Assembly (NCBI GenBank): GCA_047621665.1
Contig: JBLHMB010000008.1
Location: 31,750-95,749, forward strand
Direction of reading: 5' to 3'
DNA length: 64,000 nt
From: Actimicrobium sp047621665
Lineage (GTDB): Bacteria; Pseudomonadota; Gammaproteobacteria; Burkholderiales; Burkholderiaceae_D
Shown here: one piece after another, positions 26,438-35,201 of the stretch
Layout of the letters: each line of letters begins with the position of its first letter
How positions within the stretch are numbered: the first letter of the stretch is position 1
Program-made: the position numbers and the translations under genes
Notes under the pieces: generated by a model
The model's database searches: none
What the model was told of the DNA's origin: nothing
The model's input: the letters and a program-made list of their open reading frames with translations, nothing else

Positions 26438-26791
26438 ATGGGCAAACTCAGTACCCACGTGCTGGATATCACCAGCGGCAAACCGGCAGCCGGTGTCGTC
26501 ATTGAATTGCACGCAATCGAACCGGCCGGGCGGCGCTTGCTGCGCCGTGTCGTCACCAACAGCGACGGGCGCTGTGAAGCGCCGCTGCTGGCAGGCGGCG
26601 ACCTGCTGGCCGGCGCGTATGAACTGGTGTTTGACGCGGGTGCTTATTTCGAGGCACAAGGCGTCGTAGTGCCGCTGCCGCGCTTTGTCGATCGGGTCAC
26701 GCTGGCCTTCGGCATCGCCAACCCGGCCGAAAATTATCATGTGCCGTTGCTGGTTTCGCCGTGGGCGTATTCGACCTATCGCGGCAGTTGA
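26438..26791 (+). CDS. uraH: 5-hydroxyisourate hydrolase
   Basis: The 117-residue product is a transthyretin-like HIU hydrolase. It starts MGKLSTHVLDITSGKPA with the conserved histidine (STHVLD), contains SDGRCEAPLL, and ends with the diagnostic tetrapeptide YRGS. It converts 5-hydroxyisourate, the product of urate oxidation, to OHCU, the substrate of the UraD half of the fusion protein encoded opposite. No signal peptide is visible from the ATG at 26438, which has GGAGG eight bases upstream; an earlier in-frame ATG (26381) lacks such a site. Confidence 0.95.
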   Translation: MGKLSTHVLDITSGKPAAGVVIELHAIEPAGRRLLRRVVTNSDGRCEAPLLAGGDLLAGAYELVFDAGAYFEAQGVVVPLPRFVDRVTLAFGIANPAENYHVPLLVSPWAYSTYRGS

Positions 26792-26800
26792 TCAGCGCGA

Positions 26801-27607
26801 TCAGCGCAGGCCGAGGACGTCCTGCATGTCGAACAGGCCGGTGGTCTTGTCGACCAGAAAACGGGCGGCGCGCAGGCTGCCGTGGGCGTAAGTGACCCGG
26901 CTCGACGACTTGTGTGAAATCTCGACGCGCTCGCCGATGCCGGCAAACAGCACCGTGTGATCGCCGACGATATCGCCGCCGCGAATGGTGGCAAAACCGA
27001 TCGATGACGGATCGCGTTCGCCGGTGACGCCATGGCGCGCAAACACGCCGACGTCGTCGAGGTCACGGCCAAGCGTGTTGGCGATGACTTCGCCCATCTG
27101 GAGCGCGGTACCGGACGGTGCATCGACTTTCATGCGGTGATGGGCTTCAATGATTTCGATATCGTAGCCTTCCGAAAAACTCCTGGCGGCCATTTCAAGC
27201 AACTTCATCGTGACGTTCACGCCGACACTCATGTTGGGCGCAAACACGATCGCGGTACGCCCGGCGGCGGCGGCGATGGCGGCCTTGCCGGCCGCATCGA
27301 AACCGGTGGTGCCGATCACCATCTTGATGCCGTGTTCGGCGCAGTACGCCAGATGTTCCAGTGTGCCTTCCGGACGGGTGAAGTCGATCAGGATATCGGC
27401 ATCGGCGAGGCCTTCGGCCAGCGTCGCGCAAATTGCCACGTCACTGGACTTGCCGAGGAAAGCGGTGACATCGGTGCCGATAGCGGGTGCGGTGGCGACA
27501 TCAAGGGCGCCAGTCAGGCGCAGGTCGGCGGCGGCGAGAATGGTTTCAGCCAGCATGCGACCCATGCGCCCGGAGGCGCCGGCGATGGCGATTTTCAATG
27601 CAGTCAT
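26801..27607 (-). CDS. dapB: 4-hydroxy-tetrahydrodipicolinate reductase
   Basis: DapB reduces 4-hydroxy-tetrahydrodipicolinate with NAD(P)H in the diaminopimelate/lysine pathway. The 268-residue product has the nucleotide loop IAGASGRMGRML near the N-terminus, the substrate region EAHHRMKVDAPSGTALQMGE with its histidine pair and lysine, and the family's C-terminal LGLR end. It lies 19 bases behind bamE on the same strand and ends nine bases from the convergent uraH stop. Confidence 0.97.
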   Translation of the reverse strand: MTALKIAIAGASGRMGRMLAETILAAADLRLTGALDVATAPAIGTDVTAFLGKSSDVAICATLAEGLADADILIDFTRPEGTLEHLAYCAEHGIKMVIGTTGFDAAGKAAIAAAAGRTAIVFAPNMSVGVNVTMKLLEMAARSFSEGYDIEIIEAHHRMKVDAPSGTALQMGEVIANTLGRDLDDVGVFARHGVTGERDPSSIGFATIRGGDIVGDHTVLFAGIGERVEISHKSSSRVTYAHGSLRAARFLVDKTTGLFDMQDVLGLR

Positions 27608-27626
27608 GGCGATGGTCCGGGAAACG

Positions 27627-28250
27627 TTATTGCGGTTGGCGGGCTGACGACGGTGCTACCGGCACCGCAGGTGCCAGCGGCTTGGCTTTTTCCGGCACGC
27701 CACCGGACAGTATTTCGAGGTAGTTGACTTCGGTTGGCAAATTACCGCCTTCGAAGCGGCTCACGACGCCATCCTTGAAGAACACGGTCACGCGGCTCGA
27801 CAGTACCTCGTCGTTGCGCTTGAGCATGCGGAACACATAATCCCAACGGTCGGCATGGAAGATATCCGCGATCAGTGGCGTACCCAATGCAAAGCGCACC
27901 TGGTCCTGCGTCATGCCTTCCTTGAGTTGCAAGACCATTTCTTCTGACACAAAATTGCCTTGCGGGATATCGATACGGTACGGCGACAGGATGCCGAGGA
28001 AGCGGCGGGCGCTGGCCGGTGTGGTCCGTTTCAGGCCGGCATTGGCGTTGGCGGCGCTGGTCACTTCAGCCGGCGTGTCGATCGCTACTGTGCGTGCGGG
28101 CGCTGCGGCCAGGCCGGCCGGCGCTTCCATCAGCGGATTTTTGGACGCGCATCCGGCCAGCAGTGCGATACTCAGCAGGGCCATGAAAGCGCTGCCACGC
28201 AGAGCAGGACGAGGGGTAGGGCAGGTGAAAACAGGGAGCAGCATGTGCAT
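27627..28250 (-). CDS. bamE: Outer-membrane assembly lipoprotein BamE (SmpA/OmlA)
   Basis: BamE is a lipoprotein of the BAM complex that inserts outer-membrane proteins. The product has a hydrophobic signal ending in the lipobox LLAGC at about residues 31-35, the conserved block SPYRIDIPQGNFVSEEMVLQ and KEGMTQDQVRFALGTPLI, and DRWDYVFRM. A proline/alanine-rich tail follows the domain, and an alanine-rich spacer of about 50 residues sits between the lipobox and the domain, making it longer than E. coli BamE. The ATG at 28250 was taken (28283 and 28244 are alternatives). It is divergent from fur, the classical omlA-fur layout. Confidence 0.93.
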   Translation of the reverse strand: MHMLLPVFTCPTPRPALRGSAFMALLSIALLAGCASKNPLMEAPAGLAAAPARTVAIDTPAEVTSAANANAGLKRTTPASARRFLGILSPYRIDIPQGNFVSEEMVLQLKEGMTQDQVRFALGTPLIADIFHADRWDYVFRMLKRNDEVLSSRVTVFFKDGVVSRFEGGNLPTEVNYLEILSGGVPEKAKPLAPAVPVAPSSARQPQ

Positions 28251-28326
28251 TGAGAATCTCGATTGATTGAGCCGGAGCGCCAAAGCGCTATATCATAAAG
28301 CAGTTACCCATTACCCAGCCAAGAAC

Positions 28327-28755
28327 ATGTCCAACAATCCAGATGACCTTCGCGCCAGCGGCCTCAAGGCCACGCTGCCTCGCCTGAAAATCCTGGATAT
28401 CTTCCATAACAGCAATGTGCGCCACCTGAGCGCCGAAGATGTCTACAAAATACTGCTTACCGAGAACATGGATGTCGGCCTCGCCACCGTGTACCGCGTG
28501 CTGACCCAGTTCGAGCAGGCCGGCTTACTCAATCGCAATCACTTTGAAACCAACAAGGCCGTCTTTGAACTCAACGAAGGCAGCCACCATGATCACCTGG
28601 TTTGTCTCGATTGTGGAATGGTCGAAGAGTTTTACGACGAAGATATTGAGCTGCGTCAGCAGAAAGTGGCCATCGATCGTGGCTTTACGATTGCCGACCA
28701 TTCGCTGGCGATATACGGAAATTGTACGAAGAAGGATTGCGTGCACCGGCCGTAA
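28327..28755 (+). CDS. fur: Ferric uptake regulator Fur
   Basis: The 142-residue repressor has the winged-helix DNA-binding part (LRASGLKATLPRLKILDIFH, GLATVYRVLTQFEQAGL) and a dimerisation/metal part with HHDHLVCLDCGMVEEF and the C-terminal CTKKDCVHRP, which supply the His and Cys metal ligands. With Fe(II) it represses iron-uptake genes. The ATG at 28327 (MSNNPDDLR) was chosen; an upstream in-frame start is possible but unlike the family. The promoter must lie in the 76 bases shared with divergent bamE. Confidence 0.97.
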   Translation: MSNNPDDLRASGLKATLPRLKILDIFHNSNVRHLSAEDVYKILLTENMDVGLATVYRVLTQFEQAGLLNRNHFETNKAVFELNEGSHHDHLVCLDCGMVEEFYDEDIELRQQKVAIDRGFTIADHSLAIYGNCTKKDCVHRP

Positions 28756-28791
28756 ATTGTTTGCGCGTCCGGCAAAATCTCCGGTCCGTAG

Positions 28792-28818
28792 CGTGGGCAC
28801 AGCCTCACCGTGCCCACG
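28792..28818. repeat. GTGGGCAC palindromic repeat, copy 3
   Basis: CGTGGGCAC (28792-28800) and GTGCCCACG (28810-28818) form a nine-base-pair hairpin with a nine-base loop between the convergent fur and hrcA stops. The leader CGTAGCGTGGGCAC is identical to the copy after the BmpA gene, 6.7 kb away. Confidence 0.75.
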
Positions 28819-28824
28819 TGCGCC

Positions 28825-29847
28825 TTAAGAATGACTCAGCGCGTTCGACAGCAACTTTGCCGTGATGTCGACGATCGGGATAACGCGCTCGTAGGCCATC
28901 CGCGTCGGGCCGATCACGCCTAGTGTGCCGACCACGCGACCGTTGATTTCGTACGGTGCCGTGACGATGCTCATTTGCTCCAGTGGCACCAGGCTCGATT
29001 CGCCGCCAATGAAAATTTGCACGCCGGTGGCGCGATTGGATAAATCGAGCAGCTGCAGCAGGCTGGTTTTTTGCTCGAACAAGTCAAACAATTTACGTAG
29101 CGAAGTCATATTCGACGACAGCTCGTTGACACTCAGCAGGTTGCGTTCACCCGAAATGATCACTTCGTCGCTGTTGTCTGCCATCGCATCGCTACCGACC
29201 TCGACCGCTGCTTGCATCAGCGGTGTCATGTCGTCACGCAGCTGGCGCAGTTCGTTTTGTAGCCGGTTGCGGACATCGCTGAAACTCAGTCCACCGTAGT
29301 GGAGGTTAATAAAGTTGGCGGCCTGGACCAGCTGCGACGGTGTGTAGTCGATATCGCTCAGTAGCAAGCGATTCTGGACGTCGCCATTGGGTGCGACGAT
29401 CACCAGTAGTACGCGTTTTTCCGACAGGCGCAGGAACTCGATTTGCTGGAAGACCGATTCGCGGCGCGGCGTCAGTACTACGCCGGCAAATTGCGATAAC
29501 GACGACAGCACTTGTGCCGCGCTGGCAATGACTTTTTGCGACGAGCCACTTTGGAGCCGTGTTTGCAGCCGCAATTCCAGCAGGCTTTCGTCGATTGCAT
29601 CAACCGTCAACAGGGTATCGACAAAGATCCGGTAGCCACGCGGCGTCGGCACCCGCCCGGCAGAGGTATGCGGGCTGGAGACAAAACCCATTTCTTCGAG
29701 GTCGGCCATGATGTTGCGGATGGTGGCGGGCGACAGGTCGAGGCCGGAAATCCTGGCCAGCGCGCGCGAGCCAAGCGGCTGGCCGTCCGCGATATAGCGT
29801 TCGACCAGGGTTTTCAGCAGGGTTTGGGCACGGGCGTCTAATTGCAT
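28825..29847 (-). CDS. hrcA: Heat-inducible transcription repressor HrcA
   Basis: HrcA binds CIRCE operators and represses chaperone genes. The 340-residue product starts MQLDARAQTLLKTLVERYIA, has the winged-helix segment GSRALARISGLDLSPATIRN followed by IMADLEEMGFVSSPHTSAGR, and the C-terminal IGPTRMAYERVIPIVDITAK. It is translated nine bases after the HAD hydrolase gene on the same strand. No CIRCE inverted repeat was seen upstream of this transcript, grpE, or dnaK in this window, so its targets are probably elsewhere (groESL). Confidence 0.96.
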   Translation of the reverse strand: MQLDARAQTLLKTLVERYIADGQPLGSRALARISGLDLSPATIRNIMADLEEMGFVSSPHTSAGRVPTPRGYRIFVDTLLTVDAIDESLLELRLQTRLQSGSSQKVIASAAQVLSSLSQFAGVVLTPRRESVFQQIEFLRLSEKRVLLVIVAPNGDVQNRLLLSDIDYTPSQLVQAANFINLHYGGLSFSDVRNRLQNELRQLRDDMTPLMQAAVEVGSDAMADNSDEVIISGERNLLSVNELSSNMTSLRKLFDLFEQKTSLLQLLDLSNRATGVQIFIGGESSLVPLEQMSIVTAPYEINGRVVGTLGVIGPTRMAYERVIPIVDITAKLLSNALSHS

Positions 29848-29856
29848 TTAGGTATT

Positions 29857-30579
29857 TTAACGAGCGATGGCAGGTGCGACCAGCATTATCCGGTCAGCCA
29901 GCCAGTGTTCCAGTTCAAACAGGCTGGTGCAACTTGCATCGGGACGGACATGCTCCGGCAGCACGCGGTCGAAGCGGTTCATCCAGACGGCGCGCAGACC
30001 GGCTTTTTGGGCACCGTCGACATCGAGCAGCGGATCATCGCCGACGTACACGGTTTCGGCCGGGTCGACGTCCAGCGCCGCGCAGGCCGCGTGAAAAATG
30101 GCGGGATCCGGTTTTGCACTGCCGAACTGATGCGCAGCGATCGAGATGCGGAAGTGACCGGCCATGCCGATAGCGGCGAGGTCGGCCGAGCCATTCGAAA
30201 TCGTGCCGAGCGCCACTTGCCCGGCCAGTCGTTCCAGTGCCGGTAACACATCGTCATACGGAACCACCGCATTGCGGGCGTCGTTGAAGATGGTCATCGC
30301 GCCGTCAATGTGTACCGGGTCGGCACCGCTGGCATGGAATGCTTCGGTCAGACCGGCGTGGCGCAGGCCGGGCAGATCGATACGGAAGCGCGGTTCTTCC
30401 TGCATGAGTGCCATGCGACGGGCGCGTAGGGTCTCGATGCTGTGGTCCTGCGTAACGGCGGGCGCACGTTCGCGCAGCCAGTCGAATAGCAAGTTTTCGG
30501 CACGAATAATGGTCGGTACGATAGGCCACAGCGTATCGTCGAGGTCGAACAGGACTGCCTTGATCGGTGCTGGTTGCAT
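29857..30579 (-). CDS. HAD-superfamily hydrolase, subfamily IA
   Basis: The 240-residue product is a cytoplasmic phosphohydrolase. Motif I is KAVLFDLDDTLWP with the nucleophile and acid aspartates, motif II is LGTISNGSA, motif III includes the lysine of FGSAKPDPAIF, and motif IV is YVGDDPLLDVDGA. It resembles YjjG/YigB-like nucleotide or sugar phosphatases; the substrate cannot be assigned. The gene is in a two-gene transcript with hrcA and divergent from nadK. Confidence 0.88.
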   Translation of the reverse strand: MQPAPIKAVLFDLDDTLWPIVPTIIRAENLLFDWLRERAPAVTQDHSIETLRARRMALMQEEPRFRIDLPGLRHAGLTEAFHASGADPVHIDGAMTIFNDARNAVVPYDDVLPALERLAGQVALGTISNGSADLAAIGMAGHFRISIAAHQFGSAKPDPAIFHAACAALDVDPAETVYVGDDPLLDVDGAQKAGLRAVWMNRFDRVLPEHVRPDASCTSLFELEHWLADRIMLVAPAIAR

Positions 30580-30667
30580 GGCGTGATTCTCTTCGGGGTG
30601 AAATACGCAGGTTGGTCCACTGTCGGCTTACTTCAAGTGGGCAGCAAATTATGGTCTAATCCGAGGC

Positions 30668-31588
30668 ATGTCGCTCCCCATTCCCTCCGGCTTGCCGGTT
30701 CCTCCGTTAAAAACTATCGCCATCGTCGGCAAACCGACTGCAGTAGGCATCACGCAATCGCTGTGCGAGATCGCTGATTTTCTGGTCGCCAGCGGTCGTG
30801 TTGTGGTGCTCGAACACGAGACGGCGCTGTCGACCGGCATGACCGGTTATCCGCTGATGACGCCAGAGCAGATCGGCACCAGCGCCGATGCCGCCATCGT
30901 CGTCGGCGGCGATGGCACGATGCTCGGCATTGCCCGTCAGCTGGCACCGTTCGATATACCGCTGATCGGCATCAACCAGGGGCGGCTCGGTTTCATGACC
31001 GATATTCCGCTGGAACGGATGATGCCGCTGCTGACCGATATATTTGACGGAAAAGTCGTCTCGGAGCGCCGCAGCCTGCTGGAAGGCGTGGTGTATCGCG
31101 AGGGCAAGCCGATCTTCAATGCGCTGGCCTTCAATGACGTGGTGGTGTCGCGCGGTGCCGGTTCCGGCATGGTCGAACTGCGCGTCGATGTCGATGGCCA
31201 TTTTATGTATAACCAGCGTTCGGATGGACTGATCGTGGCGACGCCGACCGGGTCGACCGCCTACGCGCTGTCGGCTGGCGGTCCGTTGCTGCATCCGAGT
31301 CTGGATGGCATCGTGCTGGTGCCGATCGCGCCGCATGCGTTGTCGAACCGGCCTATCGTCTTGCCTGACTACAGCGAAATTATCATCACCGTTATCAGCG
31401 GGCGCGACACCAGCGTCAATTTTGATATGCAATCGCTAGCCAGTCTGCAATTGCATGACCGCATTGTGATTCGTCGATCGGCCCATACCATCACTTTTTT
31501 GCATCCGCCGGGCTGGAGCTATTACGATACCCTGCGCGAGAAGTTGCACTGGAATGAGTATCCGTCGGTAGAAGGCCGGCTAAAATAG
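30668..31588 (+). CDS. nadK: NAD kinase
   Basis: NadK phosphorylates NAD to NADP. The 306-residue protein carries the catalytic GGDGTMLGIAR motif near residue 80, the NDVVVSRGAGSGMVELRV block, and the substrate loop TPTGSTAYALSAGGPLLHPS. It heads the plus-strand nadK-recN-hemH run that is conserved in Burkholderiales chaperone regions. The ATG at 30668 gives the family length. Confidence 0.97.
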   Translation: MSLPIPSGLPVPPLKTIAIVGKPTAVGITQSLCEIADFLVASGRVVVLEHETALSTGMTGYPLMTPEQIGTSADAAIVVGGDGTMLGIARQLAPFDIPLIGINQGRLGFMTDIPLERMMPLLTDIFDGKVVSERRSLLEGVVYREGKPIFNALAFNDVVVSRGAGSGMVELRVDVDGHFMYNQRSDGLIVATPTGSTAYALSAGGPLLHPSLDGIVLVPIAPHALSNRPIVLPDYSEIIITVISGRDTSVNFDMQSLASLQLHDRIVIRRSAHTITFLHPPGWSYYDTLREKLHWNEYPSVEGRLK

Positions 31589-31654
31589 CCACTTTGATTA
31601 CGCCACCCGCAGGTCCCTGATCACCACGCCCCGGCCCACCTGAAAAGACTCTCC

Positions 31655-33310
31655 ATGCTGCGCACTTTAACCATTCGCGATTTTGTCATTGTCGATCTGA
31701 TCGAGCTGGATTTTTCGGCCGGTTTTTCCGTCCTGACCGGCGAGACCGGTGCCGGTAAATCGATTCTGATCGATGCACTCGCGCTGGCATTGGGCGGCCG
31801 CGGCGACGCCAGCGTGGTGCGCGACGGTGCTGCCAAAGCCGATATCAGTGCCGACTATTCGACCTATGCCGAAGCCGACGCCTGGCTGGCCGAGCACGAC
31901 TTTGCCAGTGCTGACGGCGGTGTGTTGTTGCGCCGGGTCATCGATAATGCCGGTCGCTCGAAAGCCTACATCAACGGCATTGCCGCCACCGCGACGCAGT
32001 TGCGCGATCTGGGCGAATTGCTGGTTGATATCCATGGCCAGCACGCGCACCAGTCGCTGCTCAAGACTGAGGCGCAACGCCAGTTGCTCGATACCCAGGC
32101 TAACTTGCAGGAACAGGTCAGGGCAGTGGGTGTGGCCTACAAAAGCTGGCGTGCACTTGGCAAGCAGCGCGAAGAATTTGAAGTCAATGCCAGGAACGTG
32201 CTGCTTGAACGCGAGCGGCTTGAGTGGCAGGTAGGCGAACTCGACAAGCTGGCGGCGAGGGACGGCGAATGGGCCGAGATCACGACCGAGCACAGCCGCC
32301 TGTCGCACGCCGCGAGTCTGATTGACGGGGCGCAGGAAGCGCTGACCGCGATCTCCGAATCCGAATCCGATGCTGTGCCGATGTTGTCACAACTGACCGT
32401 GCTCAATCTGCGCCTGGGCAAACTGGTCGATATCGACGAAGGCCTCAAGCCGGTCCTCGATCTGCTGGAGCCGGCGCGTATCCAGTTGCAGGAAGCGGTC
32501 TATGCACTCAATGATTACCTCGGCCGGCTCGAACTCGATCCGCGTCGCTTGCAGCAAGTCGAGCAGCGCCTGAGCGACCTGCATTCGACGGCGCGCAAAT
32601 TTCATGTGACGCCGGAAGAGCTGCCGCAGGAGTTCGCCGCGCTGTCGGCGCAATTGCGCCAGCTGGCGGACGCCAGCGACCTCGATGCGTTGCGTGTCCG
32701 GGAAGAAAAGCTCAAGGAAGTCTATCTCGCACTGGCAAAAAAATTATCGGTGGCACGCACCAAAGCGGCGCGTCTGCTCGGTGATGCGGTGACCAAAGCG
32801 ATGCAGGAACTGAGCATGGCTGGCGGGCGTTTCGACGTCGCGCTGGTGCCATGTGCGCCGGCTGTGTTCGGTGTCGAACAAGTCGAATTTCTGGTCGCCG
32901 GTCATGCCGGCAGTGTGCCGCGCTCACTCGCCAAAGTCGCCTCAGGTGGCGAGCTGGCGCGTATCGCGCTGGCCATTTCGGTGATTGCCTCGACAGCCAC
33001 GTCGACACCGACGCTGATCTTCGATGAAGTCGACAGCGGCATTGGTGGCGGCGTGGCCGAAGTCGTTGGTCGTCTGCTGAAAAAACTCGGGCAGGAGCGC
33101 CAGGTGCTGTGCGTGACGCATTTGCCGCAAGTCGCCAGCCAGGCCAATCAACATCTGCAAGTGAGCAAGTTCAATGCCGCTGGCAAGACCGTCTCGCGCA
33201 TCGCGTCGCTCGACAATAAATCGCGCGTCGAAGAAATTGCCCGCATGCTGGGCGGGATCGAAATCACTGCGACTACACGCAAGCATGCGCGCGAGTTACT
33301 GGCGTCCTGA
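31655..33310 (+). CDS. recN: DNA repair protein RecN
   Basis: The 551-residue SMC-like ATPase has an N-terminal Walker A (GETGAGKSILIDALALALGG), a long central coiled coil, and a C-terminal signature and Walker B (ASGGELARIALAISV, PTLIFDEVDSGIGGGVAEVV). It acts on double-strand breaks, promoting RecA-dependent pairing of broken DNA. The ATG at 31655 is immediately in front of the nucleotide-binding head. It lies 66 bases after nadK. Confidence 0.97.
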   Translation: MLRTLTIRDFVIVDLIELDFSAGFSVLTGETGAGKSILIDALALALGGRGDASVVRDGAAKADISADYSTYAEADAWLAEHDFASADGGVLLRRVIDNAGRSKAYINGIAATATQLRDLGELLVDIHGQHAHQSLLKTEAQRQLLDTQANLQEQVRAVGVAYKSWRALGKQREEFEVNARNVLLERERLEWQVGELDKLAARDGEWAEITTEHSRLSHAASLIDGAQEALTAISESESDAVPMLSQLTVLNLRLGKLVDIDEGLKPVLDLLEPARIQLQEAVYALNDYLGRLELDPRRLQQVEQRLSDLHSTARKFHVTPEELPQEFAALSAQLRQLADASDLDALRVREEKLKEVYLALAKKLSVARTKAARLLGDAVTKAMQELSMAGGRFDVALVPCAPAVFGVEQVEFLVAGHAGSVPRSLAKVASGGELARIALAISVIASTATSTPTLIFDEVDSGIGGGVAEVVGRLLKKLGQERQVLCVTHLPQVASQANQHLQVSKFNAAGKTVSRIASLDNKSRVEEIARMLGGIEITATTRKHARELLAS

Positions 33311-33363
33311 TTCACTTAATTCATCCGACCTTCGTTCTTACATTCATCAAAGGCATCACCGCA

Positions 33364-34470
33364 ATGGCATTCAATAAAGCCCCTGAGTACACCCACGGCA
33401 GCGCCGTCAAGACGGCTGTTGTACTGGTCAATCTCGGCACCCCCGATGAGGCCAACGCGCCATCGGTACGCCGCTACCTCAAACAATTTCTGTCCGATCC
33501 GCGCGTGGTCGAGATCCCGCGCGCAATCTGGTGGCTGATCCTGAACGGCATTATCCTGCCGATCCGCGCCAGCAAGTCCGCTGCCAAATACGCGTTGGTC
33601 TGGACCAAAGAAGGATCGCCGCTGAAAGTACACACCGAAAAGCAGGCCATGCTGTTGCGCGGCTACCTTGGCGAGCAGGGCCATGCCTTGCAGGTCGAGT
33701 ACGCGATGAGCTACGGCAATCCGTCGTTACCCGATGTGCTTAATAAACTGCAGGTCGAAGGTTGTGACCGCATTCTGATCGTGCCGGCCTATCCGCAATA
33801 TTCGGCGACCACAACGGCCTCGATCTTCGATGCGGTCACCAGTCACTATCGCAAGGTGCGCAATATTCCCGAGTTGCGTTTCATCAAGCATTATCACGAT
33901 GATCCGGCTTATATCGACGCCTTGAAGGAAACCGTACAGGCGCACTGGCAGGCCAACGGGCGCGGCAACAAGCTGGTGCTGAGTTTTCATGGCGTGCCCA
34001 AGCGTACTTTGCTGATGGGTGATCCCTACCACTGCGGGTGCTACAAGACCGCGCGGCTGCTGTGCACGGCGCTGGGGCTGTCGAAAGACGAATTGCTGGT
34101 GACATTCCAGTCGCGCTTCGGTAAGGCCGAGTGGCTGCAGCCATACACCGCACCGACTCTGGTACAACTGGCGAAAGACGGACTTGAGCGGGTTGACATC
34201 ATGTGTCCCGGCTTCACCAGCGATTGTCTCGAAACGCTGGAAGAAATTTCACTCGAAGCCAAACACGACTTCCTCGAAGCCGGTGGCAAGGAATTTCATT
34301 ACATCTCGTGCGTCAACGAAGCACCGTCCTGGATTGCCGCGCTGGCGACCATCACGGCGCGCCATCTGCAAGGCTGGCCGACGCAGCAAAGCGCGGCCGA
34401 AAAAGAGGCGGTCAGTGCTCAGAACGTCATTGCCGCCAGCGAAGCACGCCGTTTGGGAGCGCCGAAATAA
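33364..34470 (+). CDS. hemH: Ferrochelatase
   Basis: HemH inserts Fe(II) into protoporphyrin IX, the last step of haem synthesis, at the inner membrane's cytoplasmic face. The 368-residue product has VVLVNLGTPDEANAPSVRRYL at the start, the catalytic histidine in LSFHGVPKRTLLMGDPYHCG, and the conserved glutamate in CPGFTSDCLETLEEIS. Two cysteines in the DPYHCGCYK segment are noticeable. It is third in the nadK-recN-hemH run; grpE follows 111 bases later behind its own heat-shock promoter. Confidence 0.97.
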   Translation: MAFNKAPEYTHGSAVKTAVVLVNLGTPDEANAPSVRRYLKQFLSDPRVVEIPRAIWWLILNGIILPIRASKSAAKYALVWTKEGSPLKVHTEKQAMLLRGYLGEQGHALQVEYAMSYGNPSLPDVLNKLQVEGCDRILIVPAYPQYSATTTASIFDAVTSHYRKVRNIPELRFIKHYHDDPAYIDALKETVQAHWQANGRGNKLVLSFHGVPKRTLLMGDPYHCGCYKTARLLCTALGLSKDELLVTFQSRFGKAEWLQPYTAPTLVQLAKDGLERVDIMCPGFTSDCLETLEEISLEAKHDFLEAGGKEFHYISCVNEAPSWIAALATITARHLQGWPTQQSAAEKEAVSAQNVIAASEARRLGAPK

Positions 34471-34494
34471 GTCAATCCGGCCAGGGATAATCCC

Positions 34495-34522
34495 CTTGCA
34501 AAAGTGTGGTATAGCCCCACTT
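34495..34522 (+). promoter_or_regulatory. Sigma-32 promoter of grpE
   Basis: CTTGCAA (34495-34501) and CCCCACTT (34515-34522) are separated by 13 bases, close to the RpoH consensus CTTGAAA-N13-CCCCATNT. It lies about 60 bases before the grpE ATG. Confidence 0.75.
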
Positions 34523-34581
34523 GCCTAACACTTTATACTTAATCACATTATTGTAGTCACTGACTGTCGGAGGATTTTTAG

Positions 34582-35130
34582 ATGCAAGACCAGGAAAAGC
34601 AACCCATTGTGAACCCACAGACAGACGAAAGCACGGCGCCGGCGCCGGAGCCGGAGCAAGAGATCAGTGGTGCCGAGCCATCACTGGAAAGCCGTCTCGT
34701 CGAAGCAGAAACCCGTGCCGCCGAGATGCATGATGCGTTCTTGCGTGCCAAGGCCGATACCGAAAATTTCCGCCGTCGCGCCCAGGAAGATATTGCCCGT
34801 GCCCACAAGTTTGCCATTGAAGGCTTTGCCGAAGCGCTGGTGCCCGTGATGGACAGCCTGGACATGGCGCTGCGCGTCGAGTCACCGTCGGTCGAGTCGC
34901 TCAAGGAAGGTGTCGAGATGACGCTCAAGCAGTTGTCGTCGGCATTCGAGCGCAACCGCCTGATTGAAGTGGCACCGCAACCGGGCGAAAAGCTCGATCC
35001 GATGAAGCACCAGGCCATCTCGATGGTGCCGGCGGATCAGGAAGCCAACACGATTGTCAGCGTGCTGCAAAAGGGCTACATGATCGCCGACCGCTTGCTG
35101 CGTCCGGCCTTGGTCACGGTAGCCCAGTAA
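34582..35130 (+). CDS. grpE: Nucleotide exchange factor GrpE
   Basis: GrpE releases ADP from DnaK. The 182-residue product has an acidic, disordered N-terminus, a long helix (about 35-95) with DAFLRAKADTENFRRRAQED, and the C-terminal beta domain with PQPGEKLDPMKHQAISMVP and VLQKGYMIADRLLRPALVTV. It has AGGA before the ATG and a sigma-32 promoter upstream. dnaK follows after 166 bases of repeats and a second promoter. Confidence 0.96.
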   Translation: MQDQEKQPIVNPQTDESTAPAPEPEQEISGAEPSLESRLVEAETRAAEMHDAFLRAKADTENFRRRAQEDIARAHKFAIEGFAEALVPVMDSLDMALRVESPSVESLKEGVEMTLKQLSSAFERNRLIEVAPQPGEKLDPMKHQAISMVPADQEANTIVSVLQKGYMIADRLLRPALVTVAQ

Positions 35131-35186
35131 CGCATTACGACAAACGTATTACGACAAACGTATTACGACAAACTTAATACGAAAAA
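35131..35186. repeat. Tandem 14-bp repeats upstream of dnaK promoter
   Basis: The unit CGTATTACGACAAA occurs at 35131-35144 (one change), 35145-35158 and 35159-35172 exactly, and as a degenerate fourth copy CTTAATACGAAAAA at 35173-35186. The array starts directly after the grpE stop codon and ends 15 bases before the dnaK heat-shock -35 element. Confidence 0.85.
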
Positions 35187-35201
35187 AGCACTTGAATGCC
35201 G

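Noticed and set aside
35131..35186. Tandem repeats considered as a CRISPR array
   Set aside because: Units are 14 bases without spacers and there are no cas genes in the window.
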